The translations under genes were made by a program, and so were the position numbers. This document shows, piece after piece, positions 52,697-61,233 of a stretch of 64,000 bases of DNA. The notes beneath the pieces were generated by a model that was given only the letters and a program-made list of their open reading frames with translations, was not told the origin of the DNA and made no database searches. Location of the stretch: NCBI GenBank assembly GCA_963840075.1, contig CAWIXS010000042.1:28392-92391 (forward strand), written 5' to 3'. The DNA is from AWTP1-13 sp963840075 (GTDB lineage Bacteria; Pseudomonadota; Alphaproteobacteria; Rhizobiales; Hyphomicrobiaceae). Position 1 is the stretch's first letter. Every line of letters starts with the position of its first letter.

Positions 52697-53569
52697 ATGA
52701 CAAGCCTGAAGGACAGAACGCTCTTCATCACCGGAGCCAGCCGCGGCATCGGTCTCGCGATCGCGCTGAGCGCCGCGCGCGACGGCGCCAACATCGCCAT
52801 CGCCGCCAAGACCGCCGCACCGCACGCCAGGCTGGAAGGCACCATCTACACCGCCGCGGAGGCGATCGAGAAGGCCGGCGGCAAGGCGCTCCCCATCGCC
52901 TGCGACATCCGCTTCGAGGATCAGGTGCAGGCGGCCGTCGCCAGGACGGTGGAGACGTTCGGCGCGCTCGACATCTGCGTCAACAACGCCAGCGCCATCT
53001 CGCTGACGCCTTCGACGGCAACCGACATGAAGCGCTACGACCTGATGCACGGCATCAACGCGCGTGGCACCTTCCTGGTCTCCAAGACCTGCATCCCGCA
53101 TCTCAAGAAGGGCACCAACCCGCACATCCTGATGATCTCGCCGCCGCTCGACATGAACGTGAGGTGGTTCGCCCCGCACGTCGCCTACACCATGGCCAAG
53201 TTCAACATGAGCATCATCGCGCTCGGCCTGTCGGGCGAGCTGAAGGGCGACGGCATTGCCGTCAACGCCCTGTGGCCGCGCACCACCATCGCCACCGCCG
53301 CCGTGAAGAATCTGCTCGGCGGCGACGCCTTGATCCGCCGCAGCCGTACGCCGGAGATCATGGGCGACGCGGCGCACGTGATCCTGACCCAGGATGCCCA
53401 GAGCTTCACCGGCCGCTTCGCCATCGACGACACCCTGCTCTACGAGCACGGTGTGAGGGACTTCGAGAGGTACCGCGTCGACCCCAGCCTCGAGCTGGTG
53501 CCCGACTTCTTCGTGCCGGATTCGATCCCCGCGCCACCGGCGGTGGAGCTTGGCAAGCGTATGCTGTAG
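52697..53569 (+). CDS. Short-chain dehydrogenase/reductase (HSDL2-like)
   Basis: 290 aa from the ATG at 52697, with AGGGAGG upstream. The NAD(P)-binding motif is FITGASRGIGLAIALSAARD, followed by NNASAISL and the catalytic region LMISPPLDM with VAYTMAKFNM (Tyr and Lys of YxxxK). The extra segment AAPHARLEGTIYTAAEAIEK and the C-terminal extension match the HSDL2/SDR subgroup linked to fatty acid metabolism. The usual catalytic Ser position reads ISPPL, as in that subgroup. Confidence 0.9.
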   Translation: MTSLKDRTLFITGASRGIGLAIALSAARDGANIAIAAKTAAPHARLEGTIYTAAEAIEKAGGKALPIACDIRFEDQVQAAVARTVETFGALDICVNNASAISLTPSTATDMKRYDLMHGINARGTFLVSKTCIPHLKKGTNPHILMISPPLDMNVRWFAPHVAYTMAKFNMSIIALGLSGELKGDGIAVNALWPRTTIATAAVKNLLGGDALIRRSRTPEIMGDAAHVILTQDAQSFTGRFAIDDTLLYEHGVRDFERYRVDPSLELVPDFFVPDSIPAPPAVELGKRML

Positions 53570-53577
53570 CTCCACGT

Positions 53578-53606
53578 GTCATCCCGGGGCTTGTCCCCGG
53601 GATGAC
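53578..53606. repeat. GTCATCCCGGGG hairpin repeat, possible terminator
   Basis: GTCATCCCGGGG-CTTGT-CCCCGGGATGAC forms a perfect 12-bp stem, 8 bases after the SDR stop codon. CCCTTTTC lies shortly after it. It is the best-preserved of three copies of this repeat in the window and may stop the SDR transcript. Confidence 0.75.
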
Positions 53607-53659
53607 AAGGCGGCGCCCTTTTCTAGGGTAGCCCGCCCGCTCGCTCCGACCGCCAGAAG

Positions 53660-53688
53660 CTTGCCCAGAAACTTGCCCAGAAACTTGC
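53660..53688. repeat. Short tandem repeat CTTGCCCAGAAA
   Basis: CTTGCCCAGAAA occurs twice in tandem, followed by a partial third copy CTTGCAAGG that also supplies the ribosome site region of the enolase-superfamily gene at 53702. Confidence 0.7.
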
Positions 53689-53701
53689 AAGGACGACATC
53701 C

Positions 53702-54808
53702 ATGTCGGTTACCATCGAGATCACCGGCATCCGCATCCGCCGCGCCATGGTGCCGGTGAAGCGAGTGCTCAACACCCGCGTGGGGCGCTTCACCAAGGGG
53801 CCGTTCCTGCTCATCGACCTGGAGCTGAAAGGCGGCGGGGCCGGCCGGGCGCTCGCCTTCACCTTCATGCCCATCGGTCTGAAGGTGGTGCCGATCCTGC
53901 TCGAGAAGCTGGTCGCCGGCGCCAAGGGCCGCAGCATCACCTTCGCCGATGCGCCCGCGGTACATGACGCCGGCCAGAAGCGCTTGACCCACATGGGGCA
54001 CGAGGGCGTGGCGCAGATGGCCCTCTCGATCTTCGACATGGCGCTCTACGACGCCCTGGCGCGCGCCGCCAGCGTGCCGCTCTACCGGCTGCTCGGCGGC
54101 AGCGCGGTGCCGCTGCCCACCTACAACAGCTGCGGCCTCGGCATCATGGAGCCGCAGGAGGCCGCGCGCGAGGCCAAGGAGCTGGTGGCCGAGCACGGCG
54201 GCTTTGCGCACGTAAAGCTGCGCATGGGCCGCGACGATGCCGCGGGCGAGGTCGCCGCCTACAAGGCGGTGCGCAGCGCCATCGGCCCGGACGTGCTGAT
54301 CTCCTGCGACTTCAACCAGGGCCTGCCGGCCGCGGGCGCGCTGGAGACCTGCCGGGCCATCGACGGCCTCGGCCTCGCCTGGATCGAGGAGCCCGTCGCC
54401 TACGACGACTACGACACCCAGGCGCGGCTGGCGACCAAGATCACGACCCCCATCCAGATCGGCGAGAACTGGTGGAGCTGGCGCGTCGGCAAGGCGGCGA
54501 TCGAGGCGGGCGCCTGCGACTACATCATGCCGGACTTGTTGCGCATCGGCGGCGTCACCGGCTGGATGCGCCTCGCCCGCGTGGCCGAGGCGCGCGCCGT
54601 GCCCTTCTCCTCCCACCTCTCGCCCGATTACGCCGCCCACGTTCTCGCCGCCACGCCGACCCGCCACTGGCTCGAGTACATGGACTGGGGCCAGGACCTT
54701 CTGCAGGACCCGCTGCTTCCCGACGGGGGCTTCACAACGCCCCGCGACAGCCCCGGCACCGGCGTGGAATGGAACGAGCCGGCCATCGCGCGCTGCCTGG
54801 TCGAGTAG
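53702..54808 (+). CDS. Mandelate racemase/muconate lactonizing enzyme superfamily protein
   Basis: 368 aa from the ATG at 53702. The N-terminal capping domain is followed by a barrel with three metal ligands: Asp in SCDFNQGL, Glu in AWIEEPVAYDD and Glu in IGENWWSWR. The mandelate-racemase-type Asp/His dyad appears to be present as MPDLLRIGG and PFSSHLSPDYAAH. At the other base position the usual KxK is KLR (HVKLRMGRDD), so the second Lys is Arg. The reaction is therefore uncertain; a dehydratase or an epimerase-like activity is possible. Length is normal. Confidence 0.88.
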   Translation: MSVTIEITGIRIRRAMVPVKRVLNTRVGRFTKGPFLLIDLELKGGGAGRALAFTFMPIGLKVVPILLEKLVAGAKGRSITFADAPAVHDAGQKRLTHMGHEGVAQMALSIFDMALYDALARAASVPLYRLLGGSAVPLPTYNSCGLGIMEPQEAAREAKELVAEHGGFAHVKLRMGRDDAAGEVAAYKAVRSAIGPDVLISCDFNQGLPAAGALETCRAIDGLGLAWIEEPVAYDDYDTQARLATKITTPIQIGENWWSWRVGKAAIEAGACDYIMPDLLRIGGVTGWMRLARVAEARAVPFSSHLSPDYAAHVLAATPTRHWLEYMDWGQDLLQDPLLPDGGFTTPRDSPGTGVEWNEPAIARCLVE

Positions 54809-55563
54809 GTGTCCATCGGTGTCAGACCCGGAGGGTTTGACACTATGGCGAGACCCTCCCGGTCTGACGCCAGGCAATAGGCAATTGGCAGTTGGCAGTA
54901 GCCGGTCTTTCCTTTGCCGCTCCCGACCACTGCCCACTGCCCGCTGCCTCAACACGGATAGCCTCGCAGGGGACGCGCCCCTCGAGGGGTAGGAGGAGCA
55001 GGGCGTTCCGAGGCTGCGCCCGGTTGACCTGCGACCTTAACCATGCGGGCGCAAAAGAACGCCCTGCTCGGCCATCATCCGTGCGTGCCTGGGCGCTTGT
55101 TAGGTCAGTCCACCGGCCCAGGCCGCTTCTCGGACAGCGGCGTTGCCGCATCCGGCTCCCGTTACCCCGGAGCGAGCCCCGGACCTGGCGCTTGGATGGT
55201 CTGTCCACCTGCCGGGCGAGAGGAACGGAAAGCGGCCCCCCGGCTCCTGCATCGAGACGCGACCCTGCAGGGGAAACCGGCGCCTCGTCTCCGGGGTAGG
55301 TGCATCATAGCAGAGGCGCCTTAGACGTGTACGCCCCATCTGCAGGCATCGTCAACAAAGCCTTGTTCCCGTCGCTTGGACAGGTGTCGGACCCTCCGGG
55401 TCTGACACCATGGCACACCCGTCATCCCGGCCATGGAATCCCTTGGGCGATGCGAGCCAAGGGCGAGCGGCGCTCCGAGCCGGGACCCTGTGAGGTTCAG
55501 CTCGCTCCGGGAGGTCCCGGATAGCCTCGCCTGCGGCTCGGCTGCCGGGATGACGGGTGGATG
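54809..55563. other. Gene-free stretch rich in palindromic repeats
   Basis: 755 bases without a supportable gene. It holds two GGTGTCAGACCC-type palindromes (54819-54844 and 55383-55409), a related AGACCCTCCCGGTCTGAC at 54851, and a tract GCAATAGGCAATTGGCAGTT near 54875. A large imperfect inverted repeat spans about 55424-55558 (GTCATCCCGGCC... to ...GCCGGGATGAC). The layout resembles accumulated intergenic repeats rather than a decayed gene. Confidence 0.65.
55383..55409. repeat. GGTGTC...GACACC palindrome, copy 2
   Basis: GGTGTCGGACCC-TCC-GGGTCTGACACC: two 12-base arms with one mismatch around a 3-base loop. A perfect copy lies at 61211-61237 and a degenerate one at 54819-54844. Confidence 0.85.
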
Positions 55564-56175
55564 TCACAGCCGCCCCACGCCCGGCAGGAACCGGCCTACA
55601 CGGTGGGCGTAGGTGCGAAACGCCTCGCCGTAGGTGCGCTCCAGATAGGCCTCCTCGGAGGCGGCCTGGACGCGGGCGCCGGCATACGCGGCCGCCAGAA
55701 GGCCGAGCGACAGCGGCGTCGGCAGCAGCGCCGTGTAGCCGGCGAGCGCCGTGAGCAGCCCCAGGTAGATCGGATGGCGGCAGAGGCGGTAGAGCCCGCC
55801 CGTCACCAGCCCGGGCGCGTCGCCCTCCTTGATACCGATGCGCCAGGACGCTCCCATGTTGAGCTGGGCGGCGGCCAGAAGGGCGATGCCGCCGATGAGC
55901 AGGATGGCGCCGGCGATCTGCAGCGCGCCATGCGCCGCCCCCTCTTCCGCGACCAGCAGACCAAGCGCGCGCCGGCCCATGGCGGCAACAGCGGCCTGTC
56001 CAATCAGGAGAGCGAGAAGGGCAACCAGCAAGACATCGCGCGCAGTTTGTGCCGGGCGGCCCGAGCGGAACAGCAGGACGCCGGAGGTGCCGTGGCGCCG
56101 GAGCTGCAGCAACGGACGCACGCAAGCGGTGATGAAGACCAACAGCGTCACACCAGCAAGCGGGAGGTAGCGCAT
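55564..56175 (-). CDS. Isoprenylcysteine carboxyl methyltransferase-like membrane protein
   Basis: 203 aa with five or so membrane helices. The C-terminal ICMT/PEMT motif is clear: LVTGGLYRLCRHPIYLGLL for the SAM-binding turn, then EEAYLERTYGEAFRTYAHRV and GRFLPGVG. Bacterial relatives methylate lipids or unknown thiols and acids in the membrane. The substrate cannot be given. The sirtuin gene lies 85 bases upstream on the same strand, with a large inverted repeat between them. Confidence 0.85.
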   Translation of the reverse strand: MRYLPLAGVTLLVFITACVRPLLQLRRHGTSGVLLFRSGRPAQTARDVLLVALLALLIGQAAVAAMGRRALGLLVAEEGAAHGALQIAGAILLIGGIALLAAAQLNMGASWRIGIKEGDAPGLVTGGLYRLCRHPIYLGLLTALAGYTALLPTPLSLGLLAAAYAGARVQAASEEAYLERTYGEAFRTYAHRVGRFLPGVGRL

Positions 56176-56258
56176 CAGGTTTCAGGGATCAGGTTTCAGG
56201 TGGGCGGGGCTGGTCGATGGCTGGTCGATGCCCCTTGCAACCTGAAACCTGAAACCTT
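56175..56258. repeat. Inverted repeat CAGGTTTCAGG... between sirtuin and ICMT-like genes
   Basis: CAGGTTTCAGG is repeated at 56176 and 56190, and its complement ACCTGAAACCTGAAACC lies at 56240-56257. These would pair into a stem of about 20 bases around a 40-base loop containing two GGCTGGTCGATG units. It lies just past the sirtuin stop and could end that transcript. Confidence 0.65.
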
Positions 56259-56260
56259 AC

Positions 56261-56983
56261 TCAAGTCTTGCCCTCCAGAATCCGCTCCACGTACATCGGC
56301 ACCACCTGCGACGCCGGCCCGTGGTGCGCCTCGTGGAACATCGAGACGCCCTCGGACGGCTCGAGGTTCAGCTCCACGGTGTGGGCGCCGCTGCGGCGCG
56401 CCTCGGCCACGAAGCCGGAGGCCGGGTAGACGTTGCCGCTGGTGCCGATGGAGAGGAACAGGTCGGCGCGGCCGAGCTCCGCATAGATCTGGTCCATGTG
56501 GTAGGGCATCTCGCCGAACCATACCACGTCGGGGCGCAGGCCGCCCGCCCCGCGGCAGGCGGGGCACTCGGCATCGACGGTGAGGTCCTCCCGCCCCCAG
56601 GGATGGCGCGCCTGGCAGTGGTTGCACAGCGACAGGTTGCCCTGCCCGTGCATGTGGATCAGGTTCCTGCTGCCCGCGGCCTCGTGCAGGAGGTCGATGT
56701 TCTGCGTCACCACCAGCACGTCCCCGCCGTTCGCGCCGCGTTCGGCCTCCAGCCGCGCGAGCGCCAGGTGCGCCGCGTTGGGCTTGGCGTCGCCGCTCCC
56801 CTTGCGGCGCGCGTTGTAGAAGTCGAGCACCAGCCTCGGGTTGCGCTGGAACCCCTCCGGGGTAGCCACGTCGCGCACATCGACCTTGGCCCAGATGCCG
56901 TCCTTGTCGCGAAAGGTGGAGATGCCGGACTCGGCGGAGATGCCGGCGCCGGTGAGGATGACGATGCGCTTGCAGCGGGACAT
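56261..56983 (-). CDS. cobB: Class III sirtuin (CobB-type NAD-dependent protein deacylase)
   Basis: 240 aa from the ATG at 56983. NAD-binding motifs are VILTGAGISAESGISTFRD and VVTQNIDLLHEAAGS, with the catalytic His in LIHMHGQGN. A zinc ribbon is formed by CNHC and CPAC. The FYNARRK segment carries the Tyr and Arg, three residues apart, that mark class III sirtuins (SIRT5/CobB) able to remove succinyl and malonyl groups as well as acetyl. C-terminal SIGTSGNVYPASGF and ELNLEPSEG complete the Rossmann fold. It acts in the cytoplasm on acylated lysines. Confidence 0.94.
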   Translation of the reverse strand: MSRCKRIVILTGAGISAESGISTFRDKDGIWAKVDVRDVATPEGFQRNPRLVLDFYNARRKGSGDAKPNAAHLALARLEAERGANGGDVLVVTQNIDLLHEAAGSRNLIHMHGQGNLSLCNHCQARHPWGREDLTVDAECPACRGAGGLRPDVVWFGEMPYHMDQIYAELGRADLFLSIGTSGNVYPASGFVAEARRSGAHTVELNLEPSEGVSMFHEAHHGPASQVVPMYVERILEGKT

Positions 56984-57087
56984 GACGGATGGCCCCCGAG
57001 GCTTAGGAAAGTACCTGGACGGCAAGAGTATGCTGGCTCATCGATGCTCTGCAAATCGGCGTATGGAGGCGACAGCCCGAAGGCGCG

Positions 57088-57567
57088 CTATTCGAGGTGC
57101 CCCAGCGGCAAAGGTGCGCCTGCCTTGAGCGTCTGGATCGCGATATTGCTGCGCACCTCGCGCACGATGGGCAGATTCAGGAGCTTGCCCACCAGGAAGC
57201 GCTGATAGTCCGCCAGATCGGGGACCACGACTTCGAGGATATAGTCGGCTTCGCCGGACACGAGATGGCACGCCACGACCTCGGGCATTTCGACCACGGC
57301 CTTCTCGAATGTCAGCGCACGCTCATTTGCGTGACCGTCGATCTTGACGCCCACGAAGACGGACAGGGCGAGGCCGACCCGATCGCGACGCAGAGCGGCG
57401 CGATAGCCGTCGATATAGCCGTCGCGCTCCAGGCGCCGTACGCGGCGCAGGCATGGTGACGGCGAGAGTCCGACCTTGTCAGCCAGCTCGACGTTGCTCA
57501 GCCGGCCATCGGCCTGCAGCGCGGCCACGATCCGACGGTCTATGGCATCCAGACCCGATTTTGGCAT
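57088..57567 (-). CDS. Lrp/AsnC-family transcriptional regulator
   Basis: 159 aa from the ATG at 57567. The N-terminal winged helix reads LDAIDRRIVAALQADGRLSN and VELADKVGLSPSPCLRRVRR. The C-terminal ligand-binding/assembly domain (RAM) has ALSVFVGVKIDGHANERALT and VVACHLVSGEADYILEVVVP. Such proteins sense amino acids and control their metabolism, often repressing themselves. It is divergent from the NTF2-fold gene across 131 bases, which is its likely target. Confidence 0.93.
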   Translation of the reverse strand: MPKSGLDAIDRRIVAALQADGRLSNVELADKVGLSPSPCLRRVRRLERDGYIDGYRAALRRDRVGLALSVFVGVKIDGHANERALTFEKAVVEMPEVVACHLVSGEADYILEVVVPDLADYQRFLVGKLLNLPIVREVRSNIAIQTLKAGAPLPLGHLE

Positions 57568-57698
57568 AACCGGCGCTTCTCGTGTGGAGTAAGGCCATAT
57601 GATTGCACATAGCACGCTCCGGACAGCCCAGTTTGCAAGGACCAGCCCCGCCCTCTCGTGCAATCGTCCGCCATCGCTGGCAGCCTGGAGCACGAGAC

Positions 57699-58094
57699 AT
57701 GACAGACCGTTCGACGCTTCAATGCTTGATCGATGCCGTGGAGCGCTATTTCGACCTGATGTTCGACTACGACGTTGCACGCTTCGACCAAGTCTTCGCT
57801 CCGACCGCCCAATTCCATGGCCTGCGCGACGGGGCATTGCGCGTGTCGACGGCCCGGGACGACGAGGGTGTGCTCGCTGCCGGGCCGTCGCCGAAGTCCA
57901 AGAATGCTCCCCGCCATCAGGAAATCCTGCTCGCCGATCTCGCCTCGCCGACGCAAGCGTTGGCGAAGGTCCGGGTCAGGATCGATACCGTTCAGTATCT
58001 GGACTATCTCTCCTACCATCGCCTCGACGGCGCATGGCTGATCACAGCCAAGTCCTTCCATGTCGAGCGGAGATACGAGCCCTCCGAAGGCTGA
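57699..58094 (+). CDS. NTF2-fold (SnoaL/lumazine-binding-like) small protein
   Basis: 131 aa from the ATG at 57699, with GGAG 8 bases upstream. The NTF2-like cone fold is seen as a first helix IDAVERYFDLMFDYDVARFD, then QVFAPTAQFHGLRDGAL, and C-terminal strands KVRVRIDTVQYLDYLSY and GAWLITAKSFHVERRYE. Members of this group (putative lumazine-binding, PF12893-like) are of uncertain catalytic role. Regulation by the divergent Lrp-type gene is plausible. Seven bases separate its stop from the end of the opposing PPOX-like gene. Confidence 0.82.
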   Translation: MTDRSTLQCLIDAVERYFDLMFDYDVARFDQVFAPTAQFHGLRDGALRVSTARDDEGVLAAGPSPKSKNAPRHQEILLADLASPTQALAKVRVRIDTVQYLDYLSYHRLDGAWLITAKSFHVERRYEPSEG

Positions 58095-58101
58095 CGCACG
58101 G

Positions 58102-58719
58102 TCAGTCGGCGGCGCGCGCGCCCTTCAGCGCCGCCAGCTCGGCTTCCAGGGCGTCGATGCGCGCCTGGAGGTCGACGATGGTGCGGCCCACGTCCTCGGC
58201 GTGGAGCATCTGCGGGATGTGCTGATGGCAGTTGGTATCCCAGGCCTCGATGTCGAACACGATGACCTGCTCGGGCCGGGCCTCATAGCCCTCGGGCCAG
58301 AGGCGCGCCAGCAGGGCCGTGTCGTTCTCCGCCACGCGCGCTCTTCCCCACAGCTTCACGCGCCGGCGCTGCGCGTAGTCCATGACGAAGATATAGGCGC
58401 GCTCATTCTCGGCGAGATTGCCGGTCGTGATGTACTGGCGGTTGCCCTTGAAGTCCGCAAAGCCCAGCGTGCGCTCGCCCAGCACGCGCAGGAAGCCCGG
58501 CGGTCCGCCGCGATGCTGCACATAAGGCTGCCCCTCGGCGCTGGCGGTGGCCAGGTAGAAGGAGCGCGCCTCGCCCAGGAACAGGGCGAGATCAGGCGTT
58601 ACGGTGGTGCGAAACCCGCCGCGCGCCTCGGCCTTGGCGTAGGCCGCGCGCGAGCCGCGCCGCATCTGCACGGCCTTCACGGCAGGCGTGAAGGCGATAT
58701 CGCTTGGGGGGCTGGACAT
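58102..58719 (-). CDS. Pyridoxamine 5'-phosphate oxidase-like FMN protein
   Basis: 205 aa from the ATG at 58719. A split-barrel flavin-binding fold is suggested by ARSFYLATASAEGQPYVQHR, GPPGFLRVLGERTLGFADFK and LKLWGRARVAENDTALLARL-like segments. NERAYIFVMDYAQRRRVKLW is a typical family strand pair. The C-terminus ends in a short coiled coil (LQARIDALEAELAALKG). Related proteins bind FMN, F420 or heme; the reaction here is unknown. Confidence 0.85.
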   Translation of the reverse strand: MSSPPSDIAFTPAVKAVQMRRGSRAAYAKAEARGGFRTTVTPDLALFLGEARSFYLATASAEGQPYVQHRGGPPGFLRVLGERTLGFADFKGNRQYITTGNLAENERAYIFVMDYAQRRRVKLWGRARVAENDTALLARLWPEGYEARPEQVIVFDIEAWDTNCHQHIPQMLHAEDVGRTIVDLQARIDALEAELAALKGARAAD

Positions 58720-58875
58720 GGCTCGGAATGTAGGGCCGACGCGGCGGCGCACAGCATGAGAAAATTTCGCGCGGGCGTTGAGCAATCCGCAACGGGGGCA
58801 GCCCCCTCGCTCCGGCGGACGAAGTTGAGCGCGAGCGCAGGCGCGAGGCGTCTGACCCTCTCACGAGTGACCCCC

Positions 58876-59778
58876 TCACGAGTGCAGGACGTTGCGGAAC
58901 TTGGTCGGCGTCATGCCCAGCTGGCGCGTGAACACCATCGTGAAGTGGCTGTGGGTGAGGCCGACCGACCGCGCGATGTCACGGATGGACAGGCTGCCGT
59001 CGTGGAGGAGGGCGCGCGCGTGCAGCAGGCGCTGGGCGGTGAGGTATTGATGCGGCGTGCGCCCCGTCGCCTGCTTGAAGGCCTTGGCGAAATGATAGAG
59101 GCTCATCCCGGCGGCGCCGGCGATGTCGGACAGCGACAGGTCGCTCTCGAGGTTCGACAGGATGAACGCCTCGGCCCGCTTGAGCCGGTGCGGAGCCATG
59201 GTGTACGAGCGCCCCGCCCGCTGCGGATCGGCGTTGGAGTGGGCCAGGATCAAATGCGCTGCCAGCTCCTGCCCCAGCTCCTCCGTGACCAGGCGGCTGG
59301 CCGCGCCGGGCTCGGAGATCTCCTGCAGCAGCCGATGGGCAATGCGCTCGAGCACGAGATCGCGGATCACGAACTTCGGCGCGATCTCGACCGAGCCGGG
59401 GTCGCGCCCTGCACCCTCCTCGAGCGCGCGGTGGAACAGCCGGCGGTTCAGGAACACGAGCGCAACGTCGCCGGGCTGGTCGAACACCCACCGCGTCTGT
59501 GCGTCGGGCGGCAGGAGCGAGAGATGACCCGCATCCGCGCTCGAGTCCACCGTGTGTCCGTTGAGCGTGCGCTGCAGGTGCATGCGCCGGCCGTAGTTGA
59601 CGCCGAAGGCCGGAACGCCCAGCGCCGGGAGCGTCACGTCGGTCCGGCGCATGCGAAAGCGCGTGGCCGCGACGGAGCGCCAGTTGCTTTGCGGGCTGAC
59701 AAGCGCGACGCGCGCATCAGTGAGCTCGTGCACGGTCTGCAACGCGCCCCGCTCGGGCCGCACCGGCTCAATCTTCAT
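58876..59778 (-). CDS. AraC-family transcriptional regulator
   Basis: 300 aa. The N-terminal 190 residues are an unassigned sensing domain. The C-terminal double helix-turn-helix has LSLSDIAGAAGMSLYHFAKA with FKQATGRTPHQYLTAQRLLH for the first unit. The second is LSIRDIARSVGLTHSHFTMV with FTRQLGMTPTKFRNVLHS. The inducer is unknown. It is divergent from the methyltransferase at 60145 across 366 bases, which also contain a rightward terminator. Confidence 0.92.
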   Translation of the reverse strand: MKIEPVRPERGALQTVHELTDARVALVSPQSNWRSVAATRFRMRRTDVTLPALGVPAFGVNYGRRMHLQRTLNGHTVDSSADAGHLSLLPPDAQTRWVFDQPGDVALVFLNRRLFHRALEEGAGRDPGSVEIAPKFVIRDLVLERIAHRLLQEISEPGAASRLVTEELGQELAAHLILAHSNADPQRAGRSYTMAPHRLKRAEAFILSNLESDLSLSDIAGAAGMSLYHFAKAFKQATGRTPHQYLTAQRLLHARALLHDGSLSIRDIARSVGLTHSHFTMVFTRQLGMTPTKFRNVLHS

Positions 59779-60144
59779 GACGTGAATTCCCCTGCGGCGT
59801 CCGAGAGGAGGTCACTACTGCCTCGCTGCCTGGTGCGAACGAGGACGGCTGCGTCGGAGACAAAGATTCCCAAGATTCCAACAATCGGACTGCTGACGTG
59901 GCCGAAAAACCGAAGCAACATGACATCACCGCGTGTCGACCGGATCAGGAAGGGACGCGCGCACGGCGTTCCCTTACCCCGCACCAAGGGAATGCTTGGC
60001 ACGACGGAGGGCGACGAAGATACCTTCGTCGTCCTCTTTAGCTTTTTTGAGGCATTGCGACCGCCGACACCCGAGCGGGCCGAGGTGCGACGCGTTCGGG
60101 CCTTGAGCCCCGCGCCGAATTGAACGATTGTTGGGCGCGGTCCC
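59779..60144. other. Long leader region between AraC-type and methyltransferase genes
   Basis: 366 bases, less GC-rich than the flanks. No reading frame is supported. AAGATTCCCAAGATTCCAAC near 59865 holds a short direct repeat. A perfect hairpin with a following T run lies at 60012-60046. No rightward gene lies upstream of this terminator within 1.9 kb, so it may end a small RNA or act as an attenuator for the methyltransferase gene. Confidence 0.55.
60012..60046 (+). terminator. Orphan rho-independent terminator/attenuator candidate
   Basis: CGACGAAG-ATAC-CTTCGTCG is a perfect 8-bp stem with a 4-base loop. It is followed by TCCTCTTTAGCTTTTTTGA, so the T-run lies about 10 bases after the stem. 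It lies 99 bases before the methyltransferase start. Confidence 0.6.
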
Positions 60145-61233
60145 ATGCAACGGCAGGTCGCAGCGGGCATGAGCAACACTCTCGCAATGGCGGCGCAACT
60201 GGCCGGGCAGTCGCTGCGCTTCGGCTGGTACCTCGCGCTCAACCGGGCGCTGGATTGGCGCACGGACCAGCTGGGCCGGACGCCGCGCTACCGGCCGACG
60301 CGGCCCGTGCCGTCGCTGCAGGAGCTGCTCGCCGAGCGGGCGCAGCTCTTGATGAGCGATGCCCTCAACGTACGGGAGGGGCTCTATCCCGCCATGGACG
60401 ACGACGCGGCCTCGCTGCCGCGGCACCTGGCGCGCGTGCGCGCCATGTTCGTCGACATGCCGGAGGCCTACGCCCGGCGCACCGGCAGGGATGCCACGAG
60501 CGCCAGGGCCGAGCCGGCCGCCGCGGAGGTGCCGGCGTACTACGCGCAGGACTTCCACTTCCAGACCGGCGGCTATCTGACGGACGCCTCGGCGCGGCTC
60601 TACGACGTGCAGGTCGAGACGCTGTTCATGGGCGCTGCGGGCCCCATGCGCCGCACCGCGCTCGCGCCCATCGCCGAGTACATGCGCGGGCGCGACCAGC
60701 GCCAGGCGACGCTCCTCGACGTAGCCTGCGGAACGGGGCGCTTCCTGCGCCAGGTGCGGCTCGCCTATCCGGCGATGGGGCTCAAGGGGCTCGACCTGTC
60801 GCGGCCGTACCTCGACGAGGCGCGCCGCCAGCTCGCCGGCCTGCGCGGGGCGGAGCTGATCGAGGCGGCGGCGGAGAGGATGCCGCTCGAGGATGCCAGC
60901 GTGGACATCGCGACCTCGATCTTCCTGTTCCACGAGCTGCCGCCCCAGGTGCGGCGCGCCGTGGCGGCCGAGATCGCCCGCGTGCTCAAACCGGACGGGC
61001 TCCTCGTCTTCCTCGACAGCCTGCAGATGGGCGACAGGCCAGGCTGGGACGGCCTGATCGAGGCCTTCCCCGAGCGTTTCCACGAGCCCTACTACCGCCA
61101 CTACGCCACCGACGACCTCGACGCCCTGTTCAGCGCCGCCGGCCTGGCGCCGGAGCTCACCACGACGCCGTTCCTCGCGAAGCTGATGGTGCGCCGCCGG
61201 TGTCTGCAGCGGTGTCAGACCCTCCGGGTCTGA
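60145..61233 (+). CDS. Class I SAM-dependent methyltransferase
   Basis: 362 aa. A 170-residue N-terminal region has no recognisable domain. It contains ALNRALDWRTDQLGRTPRYR and GGYLTDASARLYDVQVETLF. The methyltransferase fold follows: TLLDVACGTGRFLRQVRLAY for SAM binding, LKGLDLSRPYLDEARRQL, then ATSIFLFHELPPQVRR and ARVLKPDGLLVFLDSLQMGD. The substrate is unknown. An alternative start is the ATG at 60169. The last six residues (CQTLRV) and the stop are encoded by a dispersed palindromic repeat, so the native end may have been altered. Confidence 0.85.
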   Translation: MQRQVAAGMSNTLAMAAQLAGQSLRFGWYLALNRALDWRTDQLGRTPRYRPTRPVPSLQELLAERAQLLMSDALNVREGLYPAMDDDAASLPRHLARVRAMFVDMPEAYARRTGRDATSARAEPAAAEVPAYYAQDFHFQTGGYLTDASARLYDVQVETLFMGAAGPMRRTALAPIAEYMRGRDQRQATLLDVACGTGRFLRQVRLAYPAMGLKGLDLSRPYLDEARRQLAGLRGAELIEAAAERMPLEDASVDIATSIFLFHELPPQVRRAVAAEIARVLKPDGLLVFLDSLQMGDRPGWDGLIEAFPERFHEPYYRHYATDDLDALFSAAGLAPELTTTPFLAKLMVRRRCLQRCQTLRV

